In this document: in pieces, positions 11,400 through 22,960 of the stretch
How positions within the stretch are numbered: position 1 is the stretch's first letter
Layout: each line of letters opens with the position of its first letter
DNA from: Dalbergia cochinchinensis
Taxonomy: Eukaryota > Streptophyta > Magnoliopsida > Fabales > Fabaceae
DNA length: 64,000 nt
Assembly: GCA_031216125.1 (NCBI GenBank)
Contig: CM062374.1
Coordinates: 41,423,646 to 41,487,645 of the forward strand
Direction: 5' to 3'
Translations under genes and position numbers: made by a program
Notes under the pieces: generated by a model
What the model was told of the DNA's origin: nothing
Seen by the model: the letters and a program-made list of their open reading frames with translations, nothing else
Databases searched by the model: none

Positions 11400-13482
11400 A
11401 AAACTTAGAGTTGTACATATGTCGCTAGACAAATCCGGGTCCTGAATTTCACTAAGTTTGGATCCTACACGTCCTTGGAGGGCTATATAATAAAACCATA
11501 ATCTTGGGATTAAAAGTCTCGGTAATTGTTCCCAAAAGGAAAATAAGTTGAAGGATGATTTTTAATGAATTTTATGGAACCTTTAAACGCTTCGCTTTTA
11601 GCCCATAAGTTTAGAAAATCTCGAAGATTTCCGGATTTGAACTAAAAGACAAAATTTGGATTTTTATTTGTTAGGATTTTGATTTTTCTGATATTTTATT
11701 TGAATCCAAATGGGGGTTATTTCCTTATTTACATTTATGTTTTAAAGTTGACATTAACTTAAAATTAAGAAATGTAAATACTGAGGCTGCGCCAGTGGTC
11801 ATCAGAGAGTAAAGCGGTGCAACAGCTAGATAAGGGACTGCCCAGGCGGTCATTCACTGCCTAAGTGGTCAGAGTTTTATTAAAAACCCCCCATTTCGGG
11901 GTTCCAGACAAAGAAACACGACCCTCACCCCCTAAAACACAGAGCCCTCATCTCCTATCTCTTTTTTACCCCATTTTCATCAATCTAACATCAATCTTTC
12001 ACTTCCAAGGCTTAAATGTAAGAGATTCTACTAGTTTTGCTTCCTATTTCCTCTATTCTTCCTTGTTTTTGGGGTTTGATCTTGAGTTTCTCCTTATTCT
12101 TAGGTCATCAGGTTCTTCCACCATTGATGAGGGTTAGAATAGAGTTATTTTGAGATAAATCTAGAGTTTTATTGCTTTACTAGCAAATAGTGATACCATT
12201 TCTACCTCCCAAGCTCCTATTGGTGTCAATCCTATTTATTCTACCACTTTAGGTGAGTGGGTTCAAACCTGTGATCTCTATGTTGAGCATTAGAGTTATT
12301 TTCATAAAAATATGTCTTATAATATGATTTTAGGAGTTTCTGCAAAGAAATTAGAGATTTCTGTTGATTTATCAAGCTTGTGAGAATGTAGTTTTCAAAT
12401 GGCATGAACTATATGATTTATGAAAACCATAGGACCATTGTTGTTTAAATGTATTTATAAAGAGTTGAATTCTAACTACAAGTATTTACAAAGGTTAAAA
12501 TGATAATATAATTTCTAGAATGATATATTGTATATGATGGAGTTTTGAACTTTAGGTTAGAAGCCTTTATGAAATGTAAAGAAAGGAATGAGGTTTTGGT
12601 TAAGTTGACAGTAGCTATAGAGAAATAGGCTGTGTGTTAACGGTAGTTAATCCGTTAACCTTGATACCAGACAAATCCCAGGTTAGAGTAAGTAGAGAAA
12701 TCTTTGTCATACTGGGGACAGTGATACGTAACGCCCAGATGTATTGGCAAAGTTTTATGTGAAGATTTCTGTTTCTCTATTAGGGTACTGTTGGGTTGAT
12801 ATAAAGATAATTGTGATTTTAAACTTATGAATATAAGTATGAATGTTTTAGAACCTTATTGTCATTATTACAATCATTACTATTGTTAATATGGCTCTTA
12901 TTTGCATTGCTTTCCTGATGTCCCATGATGGGGGCTCAAGGTGAGAATTCACTCACTGAATTTTTGTGAAAAAACTCACCCTTCTCTTTTCTCTCCTATC
13001 TACAAATATAGTAGCTACTGTGAATTCTTCCCAGCCTTCTGCCTCCCAGTAGCAATAGAGATTCGGTTAGTGAGCTTCAGTTAAGTGAAGCAATCTTGAT
13101 TCAGTTTAGAGTGCTCTAGTGTCATTGTAGGCAGGAGTATTCATTCATATAGAGACTACTTTGCATCTTGCATATTTTAATTATATCATGGTTTGTACTT
13201 AAAAGATTTGGTTATTTCTGAACTGGATATGAATAGTTTGATACTTTGGTATTTCATATATGAATGATATTATGACTACAGACTTTAGATATTGATTATG
13301 GGATTCAAATATAACTATCTTGATTTCAGAAGATAGGTGATTTCTATATAGAATATAAAATTCTATTTTAAATGGATTTTCCTGTTGGAATATGCATATA
13401 GAAGCGACACACAGTTCTGAAGGTTTTACGTGGGGATAAGATTCTGCGTCTTTGATCGCGTCTTTGAAATCGGGTCATGACA
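11400..13482 (+). mobile_element. 5'-truncated Ty3/gypsy LTR
   Basis: The block interrupts repeat Y: copy D (47527-49196) reads through about 110 bp of Y where this copy has 2.1 kb of unrelated DNA. It ends ATCGGGTCATGACA, the CA end of a gypsy-type LTR, and then Y resumes at TTTAAGCATCTGG. Internal features resemble plant gypsy LTRs: AATTGTTCCCAAAAGGAAAA near 11528 and a TATA-like TTTATTAAAAACC near 11877 ahead of a pyrimidine-rich leader. The 5' border lacks a TG start, so the left end appears deleted. Several short frames (e.g. 11865-12137) are not coding. Confidence 0.55.
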
Positions 13483-13714
13483 TTTAAGCATCTGGTCAGG
13501 GTCGAACTTTGGTGGTTTGCATGAAGAGCATCGTTAATAGTACATTGATAGCTAGCTAGATTCTTTAAGTATACTGTAAGATTATTTTACAATATTTAAT
13601 ATAATATACTTCAGGAGTATAGATCCGGGAATGTCATTATTTTGTTCATACTTATATCCCATTGTGTGAAATCTAAGATCCTTAAAGGGCTTTGTCATTT
13701 TTTGAATTGTGTAC

Positions 13715-14508
13715 TGTCACAACGTCCCCAGAGGGCGTTGCGACGAAGATGATGATCGATTTTAACATAAAATGGTAGTCGCCACCAATTTTAATTTAGC
13801 TAAAATTAGAAAACCTTTCAATTTGTAAAACTGGTCTTTTAAGATATTTGAGTCCATGAGTCTGATTATACTTAGAGAAGAGGGGAAACTTAATCTTACT
13901 GCACCTCTAATACATCTATCTCACGCTGATTACCCCAAGTTTATTATGCAAAATTAAATAACTTATACAATTTACTTTTCCCCTAAAAAATTAAAGTCTA
14001 AAAGATTTTATAGAAGTTAATAATAAATATTTACAAGGAAAAGGAAATAAATTTATAAAAATTTAAGTTTGGTTTGATAGAAAATATCTGCTCCTACGTA
14101 TCCTTTTTGTGCAATGAAGAACAATCATATAGTTTTGTAAAAGTTATTTGTGGGTTGATTGATCCTATTATTATAATTTATTGACAAAATTTTTTTGTTT
14201 AAAAAAAAAAGCAAGATACCCTGCGATTCATTTTATCCCAAATTAAATAAAACACTTTTTTCTTTTCTTTTTTAGTTTTTATTTAGCCTTGATAAAAGAG
14301 AGCCGGGTGGACAAGAGTTTTTAAAAAAGACAGCTCAGCAAGTTAAAAAACAAAATATACCAACAAGCTTTTTTTTTTTTTCCCCTTAAAAGAACTTGAA
14401 CAACACAAAATCAAAAACAATAGAAAGGAAAGAAAAGAATCCGGATCAAGGATAAGGGGAGCAAAAGGACGGGTTTCTACAAAACACCACAAAGGGAGGG
14501 AGGGAACG

Positions 14509-14544
<36 letters not shown>

Positions 14545-15964
14545 TGTGTGAGGGTGGCTGACGGCAGAGGAAGAAGGAAGGAAGTTACCGCTGCACGCCA
14601 GCACATGACAGCGAGCCGATCCTCCACGGCGAGCGCGCGACGGCGCTGCGAAAAGGGGGAATGATGCTGGAAAGAGGGGCGATGAGGGTGGTTCGCGGTG
14701 ATTTGCAAAAATGAGAGAAAGAATATCACGACGGTGGCTGTGATGGTTCGTGCCTATGTAAGACCTCCGCGGTAAGCGTGCGGCGTTGACTAAGGGAAGA
14801 ACGGCGTAGGTGGCGAAGCACGCGGGCTTGAGGAGGGTCGTAACAGCGATGGCTAGTGGAAGGCAGCGATGGTGTTTCAGATCTGAAACGAGGGGCGCTG
14901 CCTTGGTTTCTGTGCGGCGGTGGCACGGCACCAGCGGAGGTCGGGATGGTTGGGCGGCGGCTTGTTCGAGGAGTGGAGGCTGGGTTCGCGGGGTGCTGGC
15001 TACGGTGGTCTCCGCGCGGAGGAGAAAAGGACGGTGTGTGGCCGAGATGGCAGGGCGGTGGTGGGTAGTGGCGCTAAGGACGCGACGCGACGGGAAGAGA
15101 AAGGGGGCGGAAGGAAGGCGGTGACGGCGGCAAGAGGGGGTGCTGAGATTCCTGCTCTTCTTTCCTTTTTTTTTTATTCTTTTCTTATAATTTTTTATGG
15201 GATTGGGTTGGTTACCAAGTTTAGATGGATTATTGGTAATGGGTTGTTAATGATTATGTAACTGTTGTGGTTGATGGCTTTTTCAGTGAGGATGGTAAGG
15301 CTATGTTGGTGATTCTCAGTGGCAGGCGGTGGGCTGTGATGATGATGTTTAGCTATGGTCTATGGAGGTTCAAAGAGGAACTATATTGTTTTTGGATTGG
15401 GTTTCAAAGGACTGTATGAATGATCTGTGTATTGTGAATGTGTGAAAATGGTGATCAGATGGTAGAAAAACCTCCTCCTGTATGTGAATTTAGTCCATAT
15501 TTGTACACCTGTAAGTTTGACTTTTCCCCATACGATGATCTGGCTGGGAGACTTTTATCCCCAAATTCATGCTGATTTTAGGGGACTTGATGCTGATTTT
15601 ATTTGATGCTGCTGCTCTGCATTTTTTCTGTTCGGTGCTGCTCTTTTCTGACTTTTCCTTCTGTTTGGCGCTCCTCTTCCCTTTTGCATTTGACACTCCC
15701 CTTATTGTATTTTCATTTTTTTTTCTTGTTCGGCGCACACTTTTTGTTTTTGACTTTTTTCTATTGTTTTGGTAATGGCTAACGGATCAACAAGAGCATG
15801 TACTGAAAAAAAAGAGGCAAAAATGGGCTAGTCTTGAGACTTTTTTTGTTTGTTTAACAACTCAAAATGTGAAATGGGATTAGTTCTTTTTATTACAACA
15901 AAATATGAAATGGGCTTAGTTCGTTTTTCTTTATTTGAACTTAATCAAAAATTGGGTGTTGACA
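13715..15964 (-). mobile_element. 2.25-kb solo LTR inserted in the copia 5' LTR
   Basis: The insert starts TGTCACAACGTCC and ends GGGTGTTGACA, so the termini are TGTCA..TGACA. It is flanked by a perfect 5-bp target duplication, TGTAC, at 13710-13714 and 15965-15969. The paralogous copia LTR at 49197 reads TGTGTACTAAAAT with no insert, proving the event. No internal direct repeat is seen, so it is a solo LTR. A TATA-like GGATAAAAG on the minus strand near 15557, followed on that strand by a GC-rich block (14550-15150), suggests minus orientation. The start block with GTAGTCGCCACCAA resembles the large LTRs of Tat/Ogre-type gypsy elements; that family call is an inference from memory. Confidence 0.8.
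14511..14542. repeat. (GA)n microsatellite
   Basis: About 16 AG units lie in the solo LTR, at the edge of its GC-rich block. Confidence 0.9.
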
Positions 15965-15993
15965 TGTACTAAAATAAAAATTACGATTAACAA

Positions 15994-16006
15994 TTGGTAT
16001 TAGAGT
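15994..16006 (+). other. Primer-binding site of copia copy 1
   Basis: TTGGTATTAGAG directly follows the LTR end. It differs by one base from the usual TGGTATCAGAG complementary to the 3' end of initiator tRNA-Met. Copy 2 has lost about ten bases here, removing most of the site. Confidence 0.75.
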
Positions 16007-17276
16007 ATTAGGTTATGGATTTTATGATTCTCCATGGATGGTTATGGTTTTCCCAATTTGTATGAGCACTAGATTTTGAAATTGACAATTTTCTGTGTTG
16101 TTATTTTGTGATGCATTTTCACTGCAATGGAAACAACAATGGAGTACAAATTATGTTTTATCGTGAATGAAAGATTCACAGTGTATGTAAATAACAATTC
16201 ATGAAATTCATATATTGTGTTGTTTTACATTGTCTTGAGAAATAAATTCTTTTTTGAGGCTTTGCTTTGTGAAGCAACGTTGAATGCCTTATAAAAGAAA
16301 TCCCATTCAAGAAGCACATTAAAGGCATTCAACATTAAAGCAAACTCCGTTCCGCAATTATGGTGTACGTTGTTGACTATGTACGATGAATGGTGTCCTT
16401 TTCCCGGCTGATATTTAGTGTGAATTCTATACTAATTTTCTTATGTGTATGTCATGATTGCGGCATTGTTGGAATATGTCATGGTTGATCAGAGTCTTGT
16501 GCATCATCGTGTCACATATCACACACATGTATAGCGCCTTTGGTCTTATAGTTTGTGTGTTTTATTTTTACATGACTAAACTTTCATGTTTAATTTTCTC
16601 GTAATTTAACATACTTATAAGATCTTGCTTATAGCTTGTATCTTTGCTTCATCTCATATGAAATACATGTTAATTGTTTAGAATATTTAAGTGAAGCACT
16701 GGCGTGCAATTAAAGAATATTTAAGGTTTGGAATTATGATATGTGAGATTTATTACTCACCAAAGCGATCAAATCTAAAAATCATTTAATAATTTCAAAT
16801 TTCATGAGATTAAAGAATATAAATTGTATCATGGAATTATTTTATGTTAGATTTGTTAATCACCAAAGTGGTTAAATCTAAAGGTTGTTTAATAATTCCA
16901 ATTTTTGATATTTTGTTTCTATTACTCATATGATGGATGCAAATTATGGTTATTTGTGCATGAGTAAGTTGAAGTTCATCATTATAAGACATTTAAGGAT
17001 CAGCCAAAGGTTGCTTAATTTTTCTTATAATTATTGGACATGATAGTTGGTAGTGTAAGTGCATTATTAGTTTTGTTTATATATATTCAAAGATAGTAAA
17101 TATTTCTAGCTAGTGCATGTATCATTGCCAAATAATGTTAAATTTGTTGTTGTATGTTAGTGTATCATCCAAAAGAGAGCACTGATATGAAATTAATGTT
17201 TAGATTATTGTTGTTTGAATCTATTAAGTTTACTCAAAGCATTGATGTATGAGCTTGTATAATGTTTGCAGCTTCC

Positions 17277-19210
17277 ATGAACATGTTTGCTCTAGGTAGT
17301 GCAATCGTTAAGTTCAATGGGTTGAACTATGCTGGTTGAACAAAGCAAATCCACTTTCAGTTGGGTGTTATGGACTTGGATTTAGCTTTACTTGTGGATA
17401 AAAAGCCTACAGAAATTATTGAGACTAGTACAGAAGAGAACAAGTCTTTTATAAGGCTTGGGAATGGTCTAATAGGCCAAGTTTGAACTTGTTGAGGATG
17501 ACAATGGCTGATAATGTTAAGCCATGCATCTATACTTCAGACAGAAGGGCAAAGGAGTTTATTGTGAGAATTACGAAATATTCTCAATCAGACATTATTG
17601 ACAAGTCCATTGTGAACAACTTGATGATGACTAAGTTAACAACTAAAAAGTTTGCATAATCATAACCCATTCATGATGATATGACTGGAATAGCAAATCT
17701 AGCAGCAAAGCTGAAATTAATGGGTATGGATGTGAGTGAAAATCTTTTCCAGTACAATTCAACATGAATTCTTTTCCTTTTGAGTCTAGCCAGCTCTAGG
17801 TGAACTACAACACCCTTAAAGAAAAACGAAACATTCAGGAAATTAAGGCCATGTTGGTTAAAAAGGAAGAGAGGTTGAGGAAGATGAAGGATCACTCTGT
17901 CCATCTCATATTTCATGATGGTTCTAGTAACAGCAAGGCTAAATCGGATAAGAAGGACAGAAAGGACAAACCCTCACTGGGAGTTCGTGAAAGCCAAATT
18001 CATAAGGAGTAGGGATGCTTTTTCTATAGGAAGGCAGGACAAATGAAGGAAGATTGTTCGAAAAGAAAGAAATGGTTCGAAAAGAAAGACATTTACTATG
18101 TTTTAGTAAGATTTGAATCAAATCTTATTGAAGTGCCTTATAATACTTGATGGTTAGATTCTGGTGTGCAGGGATTCTTTTGATCTAGCCCATAAGTGAA
18201 ACTGAAAAGTTCCTATATATGGGAAACAGAATGAAGGCACAGATAGAGGGCATTGCAACTTATAGATTGATCTTGGATAATGGTTATTGTTTAGATCTAG
18301 AAAAGTGTCTCTATGTTCCTATATGTTCTAGGAATTTAGTTTCTATAGGAAAGTTGAACGATGCAGGATATAACTTTAGGATTAGACATTATGTGTTTTC
18401 TTTGTTTAAACATATGTGCTATCATGGTTATGATACTTTGGTTTACAATTTATTTTGTTTCAATCATAATGTAAATTTGTTGAATCTTTGTTCCAAGTTA
18501 AGCATAGTATTGGTAGTAAGCGTAATGCACGTAATGAGAATTTTGCTTTCTTATGGCATCAAAGGTTAGGTCACATATCCAAAGAAAAGATGTTGAGGTT
18601 AGTTAAAAATGAAATCTTACCTCAGTTGGATTTTGTTGATTAGGATGTATGTGTGGATTACATTAAAGGCAAGCAAACCAAGCATATATCAAAGAATCCA
18701 TAAGAAGCGGTCAACTTCTTAAGTTGATACACATTGATATCTGTGACCTTTTTGACATTCTATCTTTGGGTGGTAAAAAGTATTTTATTACTTTTATTAA
18801 TAACTTCTCATGGTATTGTTATTTGTATCTACTGCATGAAAAGTCTCAATCAGTAGATGCTGTTGATATCGGTGTGTCTACATGAAGGTTTGTAGGAGCA
18901 AGTTTGTCATCTTGGTTCTATATGTTGATGACATTCTTCTTGATGCTAATGATTATAGCTTGTTACATGATGTAAAGAAGTTTCTCTCTAATAAACTTGA
19001 AGTAAAACATATGGGTGAGGCATCCTATATGATAGGAACACAAATATTCAATGATAGATCACAAGGAGTATTAGGATTGTCTCACAAAGGCTATACTAAT
19101 AAAGTGTTAGAGAGATTTAGAATAGGAAGTTGTTCTTTGTGGATAGTTCCAATTCAAAAAGGAGACAAGTTTAGCCAAATGCAATATCCCAAGAATGATT
19201 TGGAATGAAA
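17277..19210 (+). pseudogene. Copia gag-pol remnant, copy 1
   Basis: A gag start reads VKFNGLNYAG and then LGVMDLDLALLVDKKP (17277-17410), the usual opening of copia gag, broken by stops. A degraded CCHC zinc knuckle followed by KRKEWFEKK lies near 18020-18090. The protease DSG region is largely deleted near 18160. Integrase remnants include IKGKQTKHI near 18665 and, near 18740, HIDICDLFD. Shortly after, the frame jumps to reverse transcriptase: VLYVDDILLDAND near 18915, with the catalytic YVDD intact. Roughly the C-terminal integrase and N-terminal RT are missing at the join, the same deletion as in copy 2. Stops and frameshifts throughout mark it as dead. Confidence 0.75.
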
Positions 19211-19405
19211 GACAATGGAATCTATTCCCTATGCTTCAGTGGTTGGGAGCCTAATGCATACATAGGCATGCACCCGACTAACTATAAGTTTTGTTGTTGG
19301 AATGTTGGGCCGATATCAAAGTAATCCTGGAATGGATCACTAGAAAGCGACAACAAAAGTCCTTAGGTATTTGCAAGGCACCAAGGATCACATGCTCACT
19401 TATAG

Positions 19406-21089
19406 TAAAAAAGCATCACTTCTACGAATTAACTTGTAAATGGTAAGACTTATTCTTCGACATCAACCTCAATCCTTACTTAATCATTAACATAAAACTC
19501 ATAGTGGGCCTCCTTCCTGAATTCGTCAACATCAACCTCGGAGTTTCAGTAAAAGGTAGTGAGCTCAAAATAATGGCCATCGCTGCCCTGAGGTCAGGGG
19601 TAAAACTCTCCCTTTCCGAATCATGGAAGGGTACATTTAACCTTTCAACTTTTCTTATTTAATACAACACATGTTATACAAAATCTTATGCATAACATGG
19701 GACATGCATTACACAAGACGTAACCAGAACAAATGTATAATCAACATGATTCAATAGCCTCAATACCACCACATTTCAAATGACATTATCAAGCATCAGT
19801 AGGTCTGGCGGCACACAAGCATACATATAGCACCCAGAGGCATTTTAGTATAGCATCTCATGAAACATACACCAGGGGTACATCACACAACAAATAACAT
19901 ATTCAATGTGTTTTCTTATAGTTAGCAAGTCTCATTATCAAGAACAAGTCTTCATAACTTAGAGTTTTCGATCATGTGTGGAGTGTAGGTCCTAAGACCT
20001 TTCATATTTATTTATTTATTTTTGTTTGTAATATTGCTAGAGTTACTACTAGATTGGGGTTATATCTTAATCCTCATTTTATTCCTTATAGCTTGGAAAA
20101 TAATTTAAACACTTTTTATTATCCCTATTGTGCATTTTTAACTTTCAAAGTATGACAGATTTGGCAACTAAAATACAAAATTCTACTGGGGCTCCTACCC
20201 TTGGTTTTATGGTCTAATATCTTACGTGGATGATCCTAATTCATCAAGCTTTTGAATGAATCTAGTTTGAGCCTACACTGATAACTATATAATTTTATAA
20301 AAATTCTGAATTAAGACTCTTCAACTGCATGCCCAACAGAGGCTGCAACAACTTACAGAAATAACTCAAGAAAACCTAAGAAGGCTCTATCTATGGAAAT
20401 TTCTAGGATGCTAGCCATATGTGTCAGCTTTAGATTAAAACTAATTTCACTTGATTCCGAGTTGTATAGCTCTAGTTTCAAATTTTTCTTTATGCATTGC
20501 CCAAAATCCCAACAGTAGCACCTAGGGCAACTTTAACAATTTTTCCTAAATTTTGTAGAAGGCTTGTAGCAGTGGAACTAAAACAACCCTGCAGTCTATG
20601 TCTTACCTTTCTCAAGAATTTTGAACAGGCTCAAACAGAGGTCCAAAGACTAAGAAACAGAATTTTATTGAAAACTGGCTATATTCCCTTACTAGTCTGG
20701 GATTAGTGACTTATGTGAGTTTTGAGGTTTTTGTTTGAATAGAGTGTTTTATGTATTTATTTGTTTATTTATTTTGTTTTCACACTTTTAAACATATGCA
20801 CACATGAAATATTAACTAATCTTTGTAGTGCAAGCATCATACCACGTTATCTGAAAGAGTAACCATGCCAGCATTCATGACTATATAAGGAACTAGAATA
20901 CGCTAGCCACGATTTTGGGTTTGACATACTACTCGTAGCCATGAAGAGACTAGAACAAGTTTATGCTCAAGCCCAATAAAAAGAAAACACATAAAACCCT
21001 ACCTTAAAAGGCTATTTGAAAGAAATGAGAAAGGAAAGAGATGAGTTCTTCAAATGGCAGCAATGCTTGTCCAAGAATCCTTTGGTTGT
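19406..21089. other. Unclassified repeat-like DNA flanking LTR copy B
   Basis: No recognisable protein is encoded; the 69-codon frame at 20497-20706 has no known motif. The stretch ends exactly where LTR copy B was inserted, and 26078 onwards should be its continuation. Its AT-rich, low-ORF character fits an older LTR, but no termini were found. Confidence 0.35.
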
Positions 21090-22103
21090 TGTAACGCCCC
21101 GTTTTTCTCTAAACTTTTAAATGACCAAAATGCCCCTGAGGTCATTTTTACCTGAAACATGAGGACAAATGGCCTCGGCCATTCTCACAAGGATTTTATG
21201 ATATATGAAAGGGATTATATGTTTATGAATGTTAACAAGGTAGAAAAATCTCATTTTTGAGGTTTCTATGTATAAATGACCAAAATACCCCTAACCTGAT
21301 TTAAGGCAGTTTTAAGTTTTGACTCCAACCTGGACTCGTCCCGGAGATAAAAAATGATGTTTTAAGGCATGAACTATGTTGGTTTAAGTCCCGAAGGTCC
21401 CGGGCAACTTTTGGTAAAAATTATGATTTTATCCCCGCTTAGTGCATTTTAAACCTAACGAGTTACTTAACTCAAACCTAAACAATATTAGGCTCTAATG
21501 AAAGGTTAATTAATTTCCTTAATTAATCTAGAGCAAAAATAATTATTTGAGGTAGGTTAGAACCTAAAATTGCTTAACGAAATTTACAACTCATTTCTAA
21601 TTCTTTTCTTTCTTTAAAGAAAAAGCAACTATGAATAGTATTTTCATTATTCACACTTCCATTCCCAAGAACACTTCCTTTCCCAAGAAAAAGTTGTCAC
21701 ACTTTAATCAATAGTCATAGGAGTTTGACTCCATTAATCGTACAAGATCACTCTTCATCCAAGGTATTCATGGTCCTAATCACCTAATTAGCTCACTTAA
21801 ACACTCGATTATACAACCTTAATTAGCGATCTAACCTTGTTTACTCCTAAACACTTCATTAGTACATGATTAAATTGAATGAAATCTTCCCTCCCTTGGC
21901 CTTATAATTTTCAGCCACTTTCCCCCCAGAAATTCAAAAGAATGATATTTTATGTGGTCAATCAAATTGTCCTTCAAAAGCCACCCTAAGACCTATGACT
22001 TATGACACCATGAATGACAACACAAGAGATTTTTCTTCCTTCCTTCTTCTTGAAGAAGTTTCGGCCAGCCCCTCCCCCTCCACTCCTTCATGATTCACTT
22101 GCC

Positions 22104-22111
22104 TATAAATA
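22104..22111 (+). promoter_or_regulatory. TATA box of LTR copy B
   Basis: TATAAATA sits in CCTATAAATAGACAAC, with a CA initiator-like site and a CT-rich leader downstream. An AAGGTAGGG donor-like site lies near 22250, about 150 bases further on. Confidence 0.55.
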
Positions 22112-22376
22112 GACAACACTACACAACTTCATTCCTTTGCTCACTTCTTGCAAAATCTCTAAAAGTCTCAAGCTTTCTTACTTCTCTTTCTTTCAAGCTT
22201 CCAAGAGTTCTTCAAGCTCAAGTTCTTCCTCTTTTTTTTTCGAAAACACAAGGTAGGGAACCTTTCTAAAATATGTCTTTGATCTCCATATTTGAATCTT
22301 GTTGGGAAACGATAAATGGATGAACCTCCATGTTGCTCTTTTTCTTTTCGATTTCTTTCTTTCTTTTCCTTTGGTT

Positions 22377-22960
22377 TTCGGCCTCAAGGCCTTGAACATG
22401 ATAGCTTGATGATGAGTGCTCTCTAGAGGTGACTATGAGTTCATCTCACATGAGACCTCTAAAGCTTGAGTTTTTCTTAAGAAAAGTTTCATCTTTTACA
22501 AGTTTAGTTAAGAATGAGGTTATGTTTCTCTTGAACACTTGGAACTTCCCTTTTCTCCTTTAAGTTTCGGCCATGAAGGCCTTTGACCCTTGGAAAAATG
22601 AAAGCTTGATGATGTGGGTGTTATGATGGTGCTTGTCACTTAACAACCCCTAAAGCTTGAATTTTTCACAAGGAAAGTTTCATCCTTTTTTTCAAGGTTG
22701 AGTAAAGGAGGAGTTTATGTCTCTCTTGAACACTTTTTGGACTTCCCTTTTCCTTTCATGATTTCGGCCATGAAGATTTCTAAGGCTTGGAAAAATGAAA
22801 GCTTGATGATGAGGGTTTCATGTTGATGCTTGTCACATAAACAAACTCTAAAGCTTGAAACTTTAACCTTAAACCATGCATGGTTTCGGTTCTACTTTCT
22901 TCTTTAGCATGAACTTTGTTTTAATGTTAGTTTTGAAGGAAGCCTTGTACTCAATGATGA
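22377..22960 (+). repeat. Three tandem ~190-bp units in LTR copy B
   Basis: Units begin with TTTCGGCC at about 22377, 22565 and 22762, spaced 188 and 197 bp. Each contains AAAGCTTGA, GCTTGATGATG and TCTTGAACAC. The number of units probably varies between family members. Confidence 0.7.

Larger units (their letters stand above)
8728..13574 (+). repeat. Dispersed repeat Y, copy A (interrupted)
   Basis: Family Y is an unclassified non-coding repeat of about 1.6 kb that occurs five times in this window. Copy A starts at ATCAAACAAG near 8732, is split by a Pack-MULE at 8920-10050, continues to about 11400, and its end resumes at 13483-13574 after a truncated gypsy LTR. It contains a conserved block of about 150 bp with TTATAAAAGCTTAAAACGA near 10213 and a GGTTCGAACC-like block near 13500. 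No TG..CA ends or terminal inverted repeats were found, so the class is unknown. Confidence 0.6.
13575..19405 (+). mobile_element. Ty1/copia element, copy 1 (deleted, 3' end missing)
   Basis: The 5' LTR starts TGTAAGATTA at 13575 and ends ATTAACA at 15992, but is split by a 2.25-kb insertion; without it the LTR is about 163 bp. A primer-binding site follows. Remnants of gag, zinc knuckle, integrase and reverse transcriptase lie at 17277-19210. The match to copy 2 (49197-54105) stops near 19405, before RNase H and the 3' LTR. The left flank (..GATTCTTTAAGTA) is the same as that of copy 2. The element cannot move. Confidence 0.8.

Noticed and set aside
14446..14931. 161-codon minus-strand frame and several overlapping plus-strand frames of 70-113 codons in GC-rich DNA
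   Set aside because: They overlap in several frames on both strands of the GC-rich part of a solo LTR, contain a GA microsatellite translated as Ser-Leu repeats, and show no domain.
22370..22960. Direct repeats as a CRISPR-like array
   Set aside because: Units are ~190 bp, diverged and contiguous without spacers, and the host is a plant.
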